Assembly: GCF_018812025.1 (NCBI RefSeq)
Contig: NC_063066.1
Location: forward strand, 9,865,882 to 9,929,881
Reading direction: 5' to 3'
DNA from: Megalobrama amblycephala
Lineage: Eukaryota; Chordata; Actinopteri; Cypriniformes; Xenocyprididae
DNA: 64,000 bases
Positions 11,324 to 23,673 of this stretch are shown here, in pieces. Made by a program: the position numbers and the translations under genes. Position 1 is the stretch's first letter. Every line of letters starts with the position of its first letter. The notes beneath the pieces were generated by a model. It had not been told where the DNA came from and did no database searches. It was given only the letters and a program-made list of their open reading frames with translations.

Positions 11324-11561
11324 TACACTGTAAAAAATTATTTTCATGATTTGTTATCATAACATTTTTTCTTTTGTTAAATCAGCGTTATTATTGATAA
11401 TTAATGTAGTTCAGATAACTTAATATTTTGAGTTTCTGTTGAATAAACCAATCGCCTTCATTGTAATAACTCAATTTTTTAATTTAAATGAACTCAAATT
11501 TTTAAAGCAACCAGGTAACTTACTTTTTTAAGTTAAACCAACAAATCTTTTTTACAGTGTA
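11324..11561. mobile_element. MITE with TACACTGTAAAAA ends
   Basis: TACACTGTAAAAAA at the left is inverted as TTTTTTACAGTGTA at the right. The 238-bp interior has no coding capacity. The ends, including the TA, resemble Tc1/mariner-type non-autonomous elements. Confidence 0.75.
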
Positions 11562-11734
11562 CAAGTTATATTGAAGTGGTTTCATGTAAGCCAGCATTTG
11601 GAGGACCCTGCGACTGTATTCTGATGTTTGCTGTGTACCATTGTAAGGATATAGACGTTACGGTCATTTAATTAGTTTTACAAATATGTACTCTGAAAGA
11701 GGAAAATAAGAGACAAAATAAATAAAAAGTGTGC

Positions 11735-12000
11735 TTCTGAAAGAAGTCTCTTATGATCCCCAAGGTTGCATTTATTTGTTTAAAAATATAGTAAAAACAG
11801 TAATATTGTGAAATGTTACTACAATTTAAAATAAGTGTAAAATGTAATTTATTCCTGTGATGCAAAGCTGAATTTTCAGCATTATTACTCCAGTCTTCAT
11901 TGTCACACGATCCTTCAGAAATCATTCTAATATACTGATTTTCTGCTCAAGAAACATTTCTTATTATCATCAAAGTTGAAAACAGTGGAATTGTTTTTCA
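11735..12000. mobile_element. Partial copy of the palindromic TA-flanked element
   Basis: The sequence shares long stretches with the complete copy at 26534-27474, for example GTAATATTGTGAAATGTTAC, AAAGCTGAATTTTCAGCA and TCCTTCAGAAATCATTCTAA. Both ends are missing. Confidence 0.8.
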
Positions 12001-12780
12001 GGGTATATAACATATTTATGTTAATCTCCATCAATATTTCACTACCTCAGCATTGTTAGTCCAAAAGTGAGCCTAAAAGTGAATTACATATGTTCTGCAT
12101 GTCCTAAAAGTGTTAAGCTGATGAGAGGAGAGAGAGTGGTGAAGAGAGAGATATGGCCCTCCTCTCACTGCTCTTTCACACTCTGTTCTCTTTGGAGACT
12201 TGACAATATGCACGCGCACTGTTTCAGGCCCGGGAAACCCTGGCAGAGGCAGGTTAATATCGGGAGCACTTGACAACAATGGAATGTTATAAAAAGGTGC
12301 TGCTGTAATAAGTTCTTTGTTGGGACCTTCCATTTCCACCACGTCATATCATTACTCATCCTGCTAACCAATTTACTGGTTGCCTTGGCAACCACAGCGG
12401 GCCAGGGCCAAGAGGCAAGAGTGGAATCTCAATGGATGTAGGGGAATAAAAAATAGTGGACAGACAGAAGTGTACAACCTCCTCTATGTCCTATGTTAAT
12501 TTAAAATTTAGCATGTTTTACATTCATTTGCAAATTAATTTGTTTTGCTATGTAAAAATATGAATCTTATTTATTCAGATTTTACTGGGGTTTAAAAATG
12601 ACCCCCATTTCCTGCTGTCCGCCCTCTCATACAACAATAATGTGAGGTAAATAATAAAAAACAGGGAAATATAATGAACATACATATATATATATAAGAG
12701 TTTATTCTTCTCTTTTAGTACCACCGTTAAAAATAACGCTGGTCTAACTCTTTCTTTTTTTTTTTTTTGGATAGCAACAA
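12001..12780. other. Non-coding stretch
   Basis: No gene is supported. A short TA repeat lies at 12681-12698 and a T-run near 12757. Confidence 0.35.
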
Positions 12781-13240
12781 GTTTCATGCGTCCGTGTCCA
12801 CGTGGCTATACCGGGCATGCTGGGATACATATAACCGTGTTCCGCCTGTGGAGGTATGCGGGCCGGTGGGCGTGTGGTGAAATCCAGTTCGCCTAAGCGC
12901 ACAGGTCAGCGCTGGCCGGTCAGCAGCTGCTGCCTGGCCGCGGTCCCACGCTTCCCAGGCTGGGGGGAGGATTGACAGGTCAGTAATAAAATCAGGCGCC
13001 CTGGCTGAGCTCAGAGCTGCCCATTGTTCGAGGGCCAGGCCCGCTGCTGCTGTTTACTCTCTCCCATATGCATTATTCAACGGCCCAGGAGCTCCCAGAG
13101 AAAGGGGCCCCATTCAGGGAGCCTCTTGCCCATGTTTTGTTTTGCTAATTTTCAATTAAAATAAACCATGGCGCTAAGGGGGGAGTAAGAGGGCGCAAGG
13201 GAGAGATAGTCCCAGTACTATTTACCCTGTGACGTCTAAA
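12781..13240. promoter_or_regulatory. GC-rich candidate conserved regulatory block
   Basis: This block is much GC-richer than its surroundings and is mixed in sequence. It contains a SOX-type CATTGTT at 13022-13028, GATTGACAGG at 12971-12980 resembling a MEIS site, and a CATATGCATTATTC stretch resembling a POU site. No long open frame with a recognisable domain is present. I infer an enhancer of the sox3 landscape; conservation was not tested. Confidence 0.4.
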
Positions 13241-13549
13241 GGGATTAGGCTGATCACATAAATGACAATAAAACACTACTTATTGAGCATTATGTCAGTG
13301 ACATATCTGTTATTTTAAATAAGGGGTAGTAGACTGTGGGACAATGAGGTGTGATGCTGTTTCAGTTTGGTTTAATTCTGCAGGGGATGTCTGAATCACT
13401 TTTGCACACTAATAAGCCTGAGAGTCCTAACTTTGTAGTTATGTGACATCGTTTTTTTAATAATTGTAAAGAAACTTTCTACAGTGTGTCACTTTGTTCA
13501 GTGATTTTTAATCTGTTGCTTGTCATTTAAATAAGTGATTAAAAACCAG

Positions 13550-13836
13550 TAACACTTTGGGGTCAGTAAAGTTTTTTTTAACAATATTTTTATTCAGCAA
13601 GGACTTGCTAAATTGATCAAAGATGACAGTAAAGGCATTATAACGTTACAAAAGTTATGAAATAAATACTGTTCTTTTGAACTTTGTATTTATAAAAGAA
13701 TCCTGATAAATGTATCACTATTTTCACAAAAATATTAAGCAACACAACATGAAAAAACACTGTTTTTAACATTGATAATAATAAGAAATGAGCAGCAAAT
13801 CAGCATATTAGAATCATTTCTGAAGGATCATGTGAC
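13550..13836. mobile_element. Left part of a palindromic TA-flanked element, split by an hAT-like insertion
   Basis: This matches the inverse half of the element at 26534-27474 (TTTGGGGTCAGTAA, TTATTCAGCAAGGA, TAGAATCATTTCTGAAGGAT). It stops at CATGTGAC (13829-13836), and its continuation resumes at 16239. Confidence 0.8.
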
Positions 13837-16238
13837 CAGTTGGGGTAATGCATTACAAGTAACTTGTTATGTAATCAGATTACTTTTTTCAAGTAACTAG
13901 TAAAGTAGCCTAACTGATTACTTTTAAATTTACAAAAAATATCTGAGTTACTTTTTCAAATTAGTAACGGAAGTTACTTTGCTTTCTGACAGCTCTCCTG
14001 TTGCTATGTTGAGAGAAATCGTTGTTTGCGCTGTGTGTAAACATGACGATTATTGTAGTTCTAGACTAAATATGAGCATTTACTCATCTCACTTGCACAA
14101 AAACAGATTCAGTATTCATCAAAATGAATAAAAACAGTGAAATCTCAGAATATTGCAGAATTTAAGGGTATAAATAATGTTCCAGTGTGTGTTGAATGGT
14201 AGTGGATGGAGAGAAGAGATGTATGCTCTGTAATCAGCTGTGGCAATTTATGATGTCCGCTTCTGAATGTTCAGTAAAAACAAGTGTTGTGATCACCCGA
14301 GCTCTTTGTTAGTGTCCTCTGTTTGTACAGTGATGATAAACTGATCCACAGAACAAAGCCAAGATCTCACGAAACAGCGCTGGGTAAGAACTGTGAAAAA
14401 ATAGAGTATAACCAAAGACTATAGAATAACACAAGACGTGTCACTCCCATTGTTTTGAATGGGAGAAAGTGCAACGTGCAATATGGCGGAATAAGTCCCG
14501 CCTTCTAAATAATAGCCAATTGCCGATTGATAAAGTCATTACGTCACTGCAGTGGCCTTAGAAGCTCCGGTTCCTATAGAAACAGTCAGACGAGCGCCTC
14601 TGAAATAAAACACAAGAGACACGCATTTAGGACTGCGCATGCGCATTGGCTTGATCCAGCCTGAAAATACAGGTTTTTTTTGTCATGATTCGAACATTTA
14701 GAAACAAAATTTATGAGACAGTTGTTGTCAGATTTCATTGGTGATTTCAAATCTAAAATTTAATCGAAAGCTTGGCAAACAGCTTTGGAGAATTTGATGT
14801 TTCCCCATTCAAAGAGATAGGGGCTGCACTTGAATACCCGAGAGGCGTTTCAAAGATGGCCGCCGAGTGAAATGACTTGTCGTAAAGGGACTTTGATATA
14901 ACCCACACTCGCGATACATATATTAAAGGTGCCATCGAACGTTTTTTTACAAGATGTAATATAAGTCTAAGGTGTCCCCTGAATGTGTCTGTGAAGTTTC
15001 AGCTCAAAATACCCCATAGATTTTTTTAAATTCATTTTTTAACTGCCTATTTTGGGGCATAATTAGAAATGCGGTGATTCAGGTTGTGGCCCCTTTAAAT
15101 GCTCACGCTCCCCGACCACGGAGCTCGCGCTTGCCTCAAACAGTGCATAAACAAAGTTTACACAGCTAATATAACCCTCAAAATGGATCTTTACAAAGTG
15201 TTCGTCATGTATACTGCATGCATGCGTCAGATTATGTGAGTATTGTATTTATTTGGATGTTTACATTTGATTCTGAATGAGTTTGAGGTTTTGCTCTGTG
15301 GCTAAAGCTAACATTACACACTGTTGGAGAGATTTATAAAGAATGAAGTTGTGTTTATGAATTATACAGACTGCAAGTGTTTAAAAATGAAAATAGCGAC
15401 GGCTCTTGTCTCCGTGAATACAGTAAGAAACGATGGTAACTTTAACCACATTTAACAGTACATTAGCAACATGCTAACGAAACATTTAGAAAGACAATTT
15501 ACAAATATCACTAAAAATATCATGTAATCATGGATCATGTCAGTTATTATTGCTCCATCTGCCATTTTTCACTATTGTTCTTGCTTGCTTACCTAGTCTG
15601 ATGATTCAGCTGTGCACAGATCCAGACGTTAATACTGGCTGCCCTTGTGTAATGCCTCGATCATGGGCTGGCATATGCAAATACTGGCTGTTACGTAACA
15701 GTCGGTGTTATGTTGAGATTCGCCTGTTCTTCGGAAGTCTTTTAAACAAATGAGATTTATATAAGAAGGAGGAAACAAAGAGTTTGAGACTCACTGTATG
15801 TCATTTCCATGTACTGAACTCTTGTTATTTAACTATGCCGAGATAAATTCAATTTTTAATTCTAGGGCACCTTTAAATGAAACAAATATACTCCATGTAT
15901 TAAATCTCACTTTATTAACCAATGTCTTTGTTTCTGACCTTCAATGATCCAATTCAACCATACTAATGAGCAAAAACGGCTTTAGATAAACATCACATTT
16001 GTGATCAGCCTGAAGCTTAACTGTTATTCATTTCACTTTTGGTGTGAAAGGGCCTTTACATTTGCAAAAATAGATTTTTTGTTGTTATTAAAAAGCAAAC
16101 AAGCAAGCCTAGCCCAGGTGAGAAAAATAAACGTAAAAGTAACGTAACGCATTACTTTTTTATGAAAAGTAACTCAATTAGTTACTTTTTTAGGGCATAA
16201 CACAATATTGTAATGAATTACTTTTAAAACTAACACTG
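13837..16238. mobile_element. hAT-like element (long form) with 8-bp target duplication
   Basis: The element begins CAGTTGGGGTAATGCATTAC and ends TTACTTTTAAAACTAACACTG, and it is flanked by a perfect 8-bp repeat CATGTGAC (13829-13836 and 16239-16246). A shorter copy lies at 24331-25090. This copy carries about 1.75 kb of extra sequence (about 14160-15895), including the TTAA element at 14927-15872 and a segment around the palindrome ACTCCCATTGTTTTGAATGG at 14443. No transposase frame is visible. Confidence 0.85.
14927..15872 (+). mobile_element. TTAA-flanked non-autonomous element, copy 2
   Basis: This 946-bp copy starts AGGTGCCATCGAACG and ends TTCTAGGGCACCT, with TTAA on each side (14923-14926, 15873-15876). 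It is nested inside the hAT-like element. The interior matches the copy at 37709 almost throughout, including the CTGTTACGTAACAG palindrome near 15688. There is no coding capacity. Confidence 0.88.
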
Positions 16239-16370
16239 CATGTGACACTGAAGAGTGGGGTAATGGCCATTACAGAAAAAAATAAAAACGTAAAATATAT
16301 AAAATATAACCAGTTACTTACAATTGTAATAACATTTTACATTAAATGCAGCTTAATTTAAATCTCATCA
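16239..16370. mobile_element. Right part of the split palindromic element
   Basis: CATGTGACACTGAAGAGTGG continues the element interrupted at 13836, followed by the diverged TTACAATTGTAATAACATTT portion seen in other copies. Confidence 0.7.
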
Positions 16371-17800
16371 CAGTTGATTTACTATATATTAATCAAACAT
16401 TTTAAAGATTTGATAACAGATTGGGATGATACGCAGCATTGGTCACTGAACATTTAACTTGATGAACATACCCTGCAAAAAGACAGCATGACCTGCAGAT
16501 CATTAAATATCAGCATCCCTGACACCATGGGCTAATCAATAAGTGCACTGATAGGTTTTTGTTGTTGAGTTTTTTCACACAGGAGGGGGCTACACTAACC
16601 CAGAGGGGCTGCGGACAGATGCAGTGACAGTGGGGAGTGAGAAAAGTTAAAGATTCACCACACATCTGTTACTCTGCCACAAGAGCGGACTCTCAGGCAC
16701 CTACCCCCGCTGTCTGCCGGCTTGCCCGCCTGCCTGGGTATGTCTGTCTGTCTGTCTGTCTGTCTGTCTTCCTGCCTGCTCCCCTTAATATGTGACTGCG
16801 TGCTGTCCACCTGTCTCTCTGAATTTGATTCCTGCATGTGTCTTCTCTGCGTGCTCACCACACTGTCAGCCTAACTGACCAACTGCTTCCTGTTGGGTAC
16901 ATGTGTCCGCTGTCCCCTTAATGAGAGAGCACATCTTTAAACCGTACAGCGCCTTCAATCACCCGCCTAACGAACCCCGCATTTTTTGCAACCGTCGCCT
17001 GACAACAGTCAGCTGACCATTTATATTATATTAAGTTTTAATTATAGCTAAAAAGGCCAATCCAGTTTAATCAGGAGTGAAGTATAATTAATTCTGTCAG
17101 TCATTTAAAGCTCTGCCATGCTTCTCATTTAGGTTGTTTTCACAAATGTTTGGTCCAAAACCTGAATTCAATTCCACCTTATATTTTCAAGCAGACTTGG
17201 GGCAGGTTTTCAAGTTCGAAAAACTTGTTTTTGTTTACAGCAGCTTAAAAAAATATATGGATAATCAAGTAAACCTAAGCTGCTTCAGTCCAGTAAGTGT
17301 TAATCAAACATTACTAACAATATAACATTTATTCACAGCAAAGAGACACATGTACCACCAACTGAAGGCAGACAAGCTGTTGTACCCTAAAGGAACAATA
17401 TTCCACTTTTTTTTTCTGACAGTGTAGCATTCTAGCAGATATATGTGAAATCCCCTCTTTGTGTTTTAGGGGCTGATTTCACTATTGTATTGACAGTGAA
17501 ATTAGAGAGATGACAGGAAATTTGTGAAATATTGAGAAAAGCACTAGGCCAAAAAATGCTTTTTGCCTTTTTACAAGTCCAGGTTATAAAGTATTCCTGT
17601 GGCTAAAACAATACAGCATGCAGCTAGCAACACGCCAACACCAAACCATGGGTTGGATTCCCAGGAAATGCATAACCATATAAAATGACTTTGAATGCAA
17701 TGCAAGTCAGTTACTATAAAAGAGTCTGACAAATGCATTAAAAATGTAAGTGAAATGGCTTGAGAGCATTTATAGGTGTTCCACCTGTCAACCCTACACT
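16371..17800. other. Non-coding stretch with a (GTCT)n microsatellite
   Basis: No gene is supported. A CTGT/GTCT tetranucleotide repeat lies at 16741-16769. Positions 16560-16990 are somewhat GC-richer and could include a regulatory block. Confidence 0.35.
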
Positions 17801-18545
17801 GTAAAACCCAATAAGTTCAGAATTCTCAAAACATTTGAGGAAACGTATTACCTCAAAACATTTAAGTAAACTAACTCATTTTTTTTAAAGCTGATAGAAC
17901 TTAAAATTTTTGTGACAAGTGGGGCGGGGCTGAGAGCCATGGAAGCGGATCAAGGCCAGTGTGGTGCACAGGTGTCTCTCACTAACAATCCCGACACCAG
18001 CATCCCTTTCCCAACTCATCATAATGTAAATTACATACAGTTAATTTACATAAACATCACATTCAGATCTTGGTTAAATGTTACATAGCAAATAACACAT
18101 ACTATTATAACTATCAGAGAGCCATTATCAGAGAGCCATTACATACTTGCATATATGTAATCAAACATCATATGTGGTCTTAAATGTTTTGCAGTTCATC
18201 CTCAACCTAACCACAGGCTCTACTCTTCACCACAGTGGTAACCCTACAAAACTAACATAACAGAACCCCCCTGAATCCCAACATAACACAACATTAAACA
18301 TTAACTTATATCTCCATGTGTTAATCTTGTGCAAAAACACACAAAATAACACTTAATTATTTATATGGTCTGACACAAAGCATGCTGGGAATTAGAAATC
18401 TGCTGCAGCTCAACTCAATCATATTAAGTTCATCTTACTACAATGAAATTTTGAGTTCATGCAACTTTTTTCTATTAAGTACAATGAACTTTCATTATTA
18501 TTTGAGTGAAACAAACTCATTTAATTTAATTAATTTCACTGTTCA
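17801..18545. mobile_element. Possible degenerate MITE with AAGTTCA-type ends
   Basis: ACACTGTAAAACCCAATAAG at the left and ATTAAGTTCAT/AATGAACTTTC motifs on the right recall the ACACTGTAAAA family. The middle (17920-18370) is unrelated and may be a further insertion. The boundaries are uncertain. Confidence 0.35.
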
Positions 18546-19740
18546 GTTTATATACAGCATGAATCGCGTTCGAGCTGTAATCCCGAGCCCTCTCATCTCC
18601 TCAGGACTCTTTGTGTGGCAGCGGTTTCTTCGCAGATAAGATGTAACTAAAAAAACCCTTCGGATGGGGAACAGAGAAGTTCAGAAAACACGAGTGGAGT
18701 CAGGAGCGGAGAAGAGCGCATGTCCTCTTGGATGTGTTGAATGGGCCTCATCCCCCGCTGGGTGCAGGTGAGCACTCGAGGCAGGCTCGCACCTGCCCTC
18801 TTTGTTCCTGACTGATGGGTTTACGGCGAGAGGGATCTGTCTGCCTCGTAAAGCCAGCGGGCCGAGGGGCAGTAAAGCCTAACTGCTGTCAGAGCTTTGT
18901 GTGAGAGTGTGAAAGTGTGTGTGAGGCCCTGAGAGACAGGACAGATCATCAGGGAGCATCACACAATGCAGACAGACTGACAAAAACAATTACGCTCCTG
19001 TAGAGGATTCCCAGACAAAACAGAGTCATTAAAGCCAAACAAATAAAAGCAACGTTTAATTGGTATGCATACGGAGAGGCTAAACTCGCTTTTTACTTAA
19101 GTTGACCTCTAGGATACAAGACGTGAAATGTAAAATGAATATGCCTAATTACATTTCAGGATGTCTAATATTACAGAATTAAAAGGAAAGAGGCTACAAC
19201 ATGGGGCCAGAGACTTGTCATGTGGCACAACTTACCCCACATATGGGTAGTTCTGCGTTATATCAAAAGGTACATTTTTGGGGAATACATTAACCATTTA
19301 TATTTCAAAGAAAAATATGGATAGAATAAAGGAGGTGGCACAATCCACTTTCAAGCTCAATTTGTTGTTTTTTATTTGTAATTTCATTAACAAGCAAGGA
19401 AAAAAATATTTCAATGTAGTGAAGCATTTTGTGTAATAGTGATGATCAAATACTGAAAGAAACTGGATGTTATAAAGTTTACTATTTCTATTTAAGCCTT
19501 CATTTATGGTTAATTTTTATAATGATTATTGTAAATGAGAGGTCAAATGAAGTTAATGTGATATATACACATACATACATTTATAGCATAACAATTGGGG
19601 TAAGAAAAATACAATTAATTCAAAGAGAAAACAAGTTTAGTTTGATTACCTCATTGGCAAATACTTTTTTTTTTTTTTTTTTTAAATATGAAGTCGTTTA
19701 ATTTAGTTAACATTTTTAGAAAACAATATTTATTTTTTGG
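18546..19740. other. Non-coding stretch with a candidate regulatory block
   Basis: Positions 18550-18960 are GC-richer, mixed in sequence and purine-biased, and could be a conserved element. Positions 19000-19740 are AT-rich with a T-run near 19667. No gene is supported. Confidence 0.3.
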
Positions 19741-20113
19741 TCTTTATTATGATACAAACAGAAAAGTAGAAATCAGTATTTAGTGTGACCTTCTGGACTT
19801 CCTCCAGTTTCTAAAAGAAAAAAAAATCTCATCAGATTTTGAAAGTTTTCTTGGCCTTCCAGTTCTTTTCCATTCCTTTTAGGTTTAAGAGAGCCGGTTC
19901 CTGCTCTTGCTCAAGTGTAAGGGGAGGTCACCAAACCAAATACTTACCACTTTAGCCTATAAAAGCCCTTTATTCTGATTTTTTTCCTGTTTTTTTATAC
20001 TGCATGCACATTTCCTGTATATTCTGGTTATATTCTAATAAAGAGACTGAGAAATAATTATATATGGTCATTATACCATTGCTTAAACAACATCTAATGG
20101 TGGACTTTTGCAC

Positions 20114-20120
<7 letters not shown>
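19741..20120. mobile_element. Possible Tc1-like terminal remnant
   Basis: CAGTATTTAGTGTGACCTTC and the closing GGACTTTTGCACAGTACTA resemble ends of cyprinid Tc1-like elements. No transposase frame survives. The assignment is tentative. Confidence 0.35.

Positions 20121-20160
<40 letters not shown>
20118..20160. repeat. (TA)n microsatellite
   Basis: About 21 uninterrupted TA units, adjoining the possible Tc1 end. Confidence 0.95.
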
Positions 20161-20164
<4 letters not shown>

Positions 20165-20815
20165 CATGTGACAAAAAACTACAGCTTCTCTTCCTGCTAC
20201 TGTCAGTGTCTGATTTCACACCGCTAATGACTGTGCACTGTTTACAGTGCCTCCTTTATTCTTTGCGGGGTCACATTACTACTGCCTCAGAGAAAGCACA
20301 CAGAACACACACACATACACAGGCTGGCCACTGATATAAAATACAGTTTTTCCTAATATGTCAGACCTCTTTAACTTAGTGACAGTGTTTTAAAATGAAA
20401 GGATATGAAGATTCTGATGCTCAGCGGTTTCTAACACGAAGCCCCCTGACAGACATCACACCTCTGAGCACTCTTGTGGACACCAAAATGACGGTACAAA
20501 AATAAGCACCCACACAAATGTTTAATTTATATGATTTTCTCAGGATATCATATCTCACTGATAAGAACCAAATTACGTGACTGAAAGGAAGGCTAAGAGA
20601 TTCAAAATCTGTGCTTTTTTTTTTTGGCAAGGGCATCTTAGAAACCAATTACCACACAAGAAATAGATCATTATTTCTTCTAAGCAGAGAGTCTTGGGGG
20701 GTGGGGGGCAAAGGTGCTTGCTAAAAGGATGGGTAGGTTTTTTTTTTTTTTTTTTAGATTGAGAGCAGCACAATAAAGACATAATCATCTCCCCCTCAAC
20801 TTTTCCTATCCAACT
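20161..20815. other. Non-coding stretch
   Basis: No gene is supported. It holds T-runs at 20616-20626 and 20740-20756 and a G-run at 20695-20709. Confidence 0.35.
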
Positions 20816-21320
20816 TTCAGATTTTAATTTGCCGTCTGTGAAGTGGTACCTAATTTACTTTCGCCTCGTCCCTTCAATGCGCCATTGTTACGGCGGCAGA
20901 GACTCAGAGTTTCCTCTCTTAGCTCACCTCGGCGTGAAATTGGTTTAATGAAGCTGAAAGGTATGAAGCTCTCACAACACTGCGGATTCCAGCGACACTG
21001 CTTCATCACCCCCTCATGCCCCCCAAACTCACATTACGCCCACAAGTTATAAAGCAGCGCATAAAAGATCGCTATCTCTCACATTACATCAGTGGATATT
21101 GCTGTCCCTTTCAAAGTGCCAGCGCTCAGACGAACCGCTGAGAGAGAAGCCGAGGCCGTCGGCCTCAGGGACATGCCCTGGATGCTTCAGATTCATTTGA
21201 AGAATCACGTCGCTCTGAATCAAACTCAAGAATCAAACGTTCTGAGTTTGGTGGAGGAGATATCGATCAGTGTGTTTTCCACCTCGGCGTATCCCGTCAT
21301 TTCCACGCAGTGACCCTGTG
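20816..21320. promoter_or_regulatory. Candidate conserved non-coding block
   Basis: Mixed, GC-richer sequence lying between AT-rich flanks. It contains a SOX-type CCATTGTTA at 20882 and ATTTGCCG/TTAATG cores. It lacks repeats and coding signatures. I infer a regulatory role; not tested. Confidence 0.35.
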
Positions 21321-22470
21321 AAATGCATTCTCATGTTACCGTTGCGACTGGGTGTGACACTTGTGGGAATGCAACGGAAGTCCTAGGAGATTATTTTGAG
21401 TGTGTCTGTATGTGTTTGTTTGTGTGTGTGTTATATTAATATGATCTCCTTGTGGCATATCCTTTACGGCTTCTTGCCCCCCTTTTGGACAATTGCGTGA
21501 AAATGCATCCGTAACTGAATATTCAGGTCTGTTCTTGTTTCAGTCATGTTTCAGGATCTGCAGGGAATTGGACATGAGGAAAAAAGATGAACAAATACTG
21601 AAACCAACTTTCTGAAAAACAAACTTAAATTAAATGTCTTCATTTGTATCTGAAATGGGCTAAAACTATTGCACGGAAAGTATAATTAACTTAGGAAGTG
21701 TGAATAGGAAGTACACACTTTATAAAACATTGTGAGTGTGTGTTAAAAAAGAGGCCCCAAGGAATAAAGAGAATCCCACAGGGACCCTCATTACAAAAAA
21801 TTAACTGCTATTAGTATTTTTGACATTTTGTCATCTAAACATTTACATCTATTTGAGAAGCAAAATTGTCTATATAACAAAAAAAAAAATTTGTAAAGTC
21901 TCTCAAGGCTGCATTTGATCAAAATACAGTAAAACAGTAATATTGTGAAATATTGTTGTAGTTTAAAATTATAGTTTTCTATTTCAGTATATTTTGTACA
22001 TGTCATTTATTTCTGAAATGATAAATATTGAATTCATATTTGTTTGTTTTAAGCATAAATCTATCAAAACTAAAAAAACAGTAAGTACATTATAAATTAA
22101 ACTGATCTTGTTTTAATGATGTTCATATATTTTTCTAAACAAGACAATAATGCTAATTAAGAAAATTATTTTTGTGTGATGACATTGTCATTCCCAATAA
22201 CCTGCCCACGAAAGTCACAGTTTATATGACAGCCAAAATCATCCAAGAGAACACAAACTTTATCATTGGTGCTAAATCATTTAAACGCTTCTTACTACAT
22301 TTCCATGGACTTTACAACCACTTTGGTGACATTCCCAGCCTCTTCCAAAGTAAAGCACTGAAAAAAATAGATTCCCTAAATTGTCACCATTATCATCTTA
22401 TCATCTGTAAGCCATTGCGCAAAACAGCCTTTAAGAAAAGGAAATTGTTCAAAACACTGTTCCCTGCGTC
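21321..22470. other. AT-rich non-coding stretch with a transposon fragment
   Basis: Positions 21895-21975 (AAAATACAGTAAAACAGTAA followed by TATTGTGAAATATTG) are a small fragment of the palindromic TA-flanked family. The rest shows no gene. Confidence 0.4.
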
Positions 22471-22720
22471 TACCTTGATTTGATGCAGGCAGAAATGAGA
22501 GCCATCATTCAAACGCACATACACACTAAATTGTGCAGTTAAACTGAGCATTTAGCCTCTAACTGAGCTAAATGCTGTTCTGCGGGGAAGGCCAGTCAGT
22601 GATTAGCAGTGTTTCCCGGCAGGAGTGCTATCTTATACAGGTAATTACTCAATTATCAGCAAACACACAGAGGTCTGACAATACAGACTGGAGAAATAGA
22701 GAGAATACAGCTGAAAATAT
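22471..22720. promoter_or_regulatory. Candidate conserved non-coding block
   Basis: Mixed sequence with repeated AACTGAGC/AAATGC motifs and a TAATTACTCAATTATC homeodomain-type palindrome near 22642. Function is inferred. Confidence 0.3.
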
Positions 22721-23344
22721 GGTTTAAAAATATCAGACCTTACAGGAACACACTTGTATCAACCCTTCATCTGCCCACTTGTGTTCCCTAATATTGCAGG
22801 GGTGTCCAAATAACTGCTTGATTATAATAACATTAATTATAATAACTATTTTCGATTATTTCGCAGAGGAAGGTACAAAGTATAAAAAAAAATCTAGATG
22901 GAGAAACACACATGAGCTGCTCCTGCTGTCGAGAGCTCAAATCTGAAATCTCTTCAGTAATGTGTTTCCACTCATCTCCACTGGTTGGCGCTAAAGAGAG
23001 CAGAACTGATGGATACGATCAACTTGCCTCATGACTCAAACTTGTAGTTGTAAACAAAAAGACAAAAACTTTATTTTAATAGCCATTTTTTCTATTATAT
23101 TTTTATAATTTATGTAAGCCTACTATATTTTTATAGCCAAGTATTTTCAACAGGAGGTCTGGGGTTTTCAACAGGGTTTGTAAACAAAAATACAATATTA
23201 AATATAATTAAAAACGTTACGTTTTGTTGTCTGTCCCACATTAAAATGAATTAGGTAAAATTAAAATGTACAAATATATGACTTGGCATCTAGCCTATGA
23301 TTATTTACATGTTTGATAACATTGACTGTACTATAAAGTTTAAT
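22721..23344. other. AT-rich non-coding stretch
   Basis: No gene or clear repeat is visible. Confidence 0.35.
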
Positions 23345-23637
23345 TTGTGTTAACATTATTTAACTACATGAACTAACAATGAAAAAATACTTATAAAACA
23401 GTTACTAATCTTGGTAAATGTTAATTTCCTCATTTGGCAATACATTTAATAAAATCAAAAGTTGTATCTCTTAATATTATTTAATGGACCCAAGGTAACA
23501 TGAACTAACAATGAACAGTTGTATTTTTAATTAACTAACAAAGATTAATAAATACTCTAACAAATGTATTGCTCATTGTTAATGTTCATGTATTAACAAA
23601 CATTAAATAATGGGACCTATACTGTAAAGTGTTACCC
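23345..23637. mobile_element. Degenerate MITE related to the one at 10524-11160
   Basis: The interior motifs ACATGAACTAACAATGAA, TTAATAAATACTCTAACAAA and the closing TACTGTAAAGTGTTACCC match the GTAACACTTTACA family. Confidence 0.6.
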
Positions 23638-23651
23638 AATGTAAACATCAC

Positions 23652-23673
23652 AAAAAAAAAAAAAAAAAAAAAA
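23652..23673. repeat. Poly(A) run
   Basis: About 22 consecutive A residues immediately after the degenerate MITE. Confidence 0.9.

Noticed and set aside
22172..22483. Plus-strand open frame of 103 codons
   Set aside because: No domain or family resemblance, and no splice or promoter signals that would support a gene.
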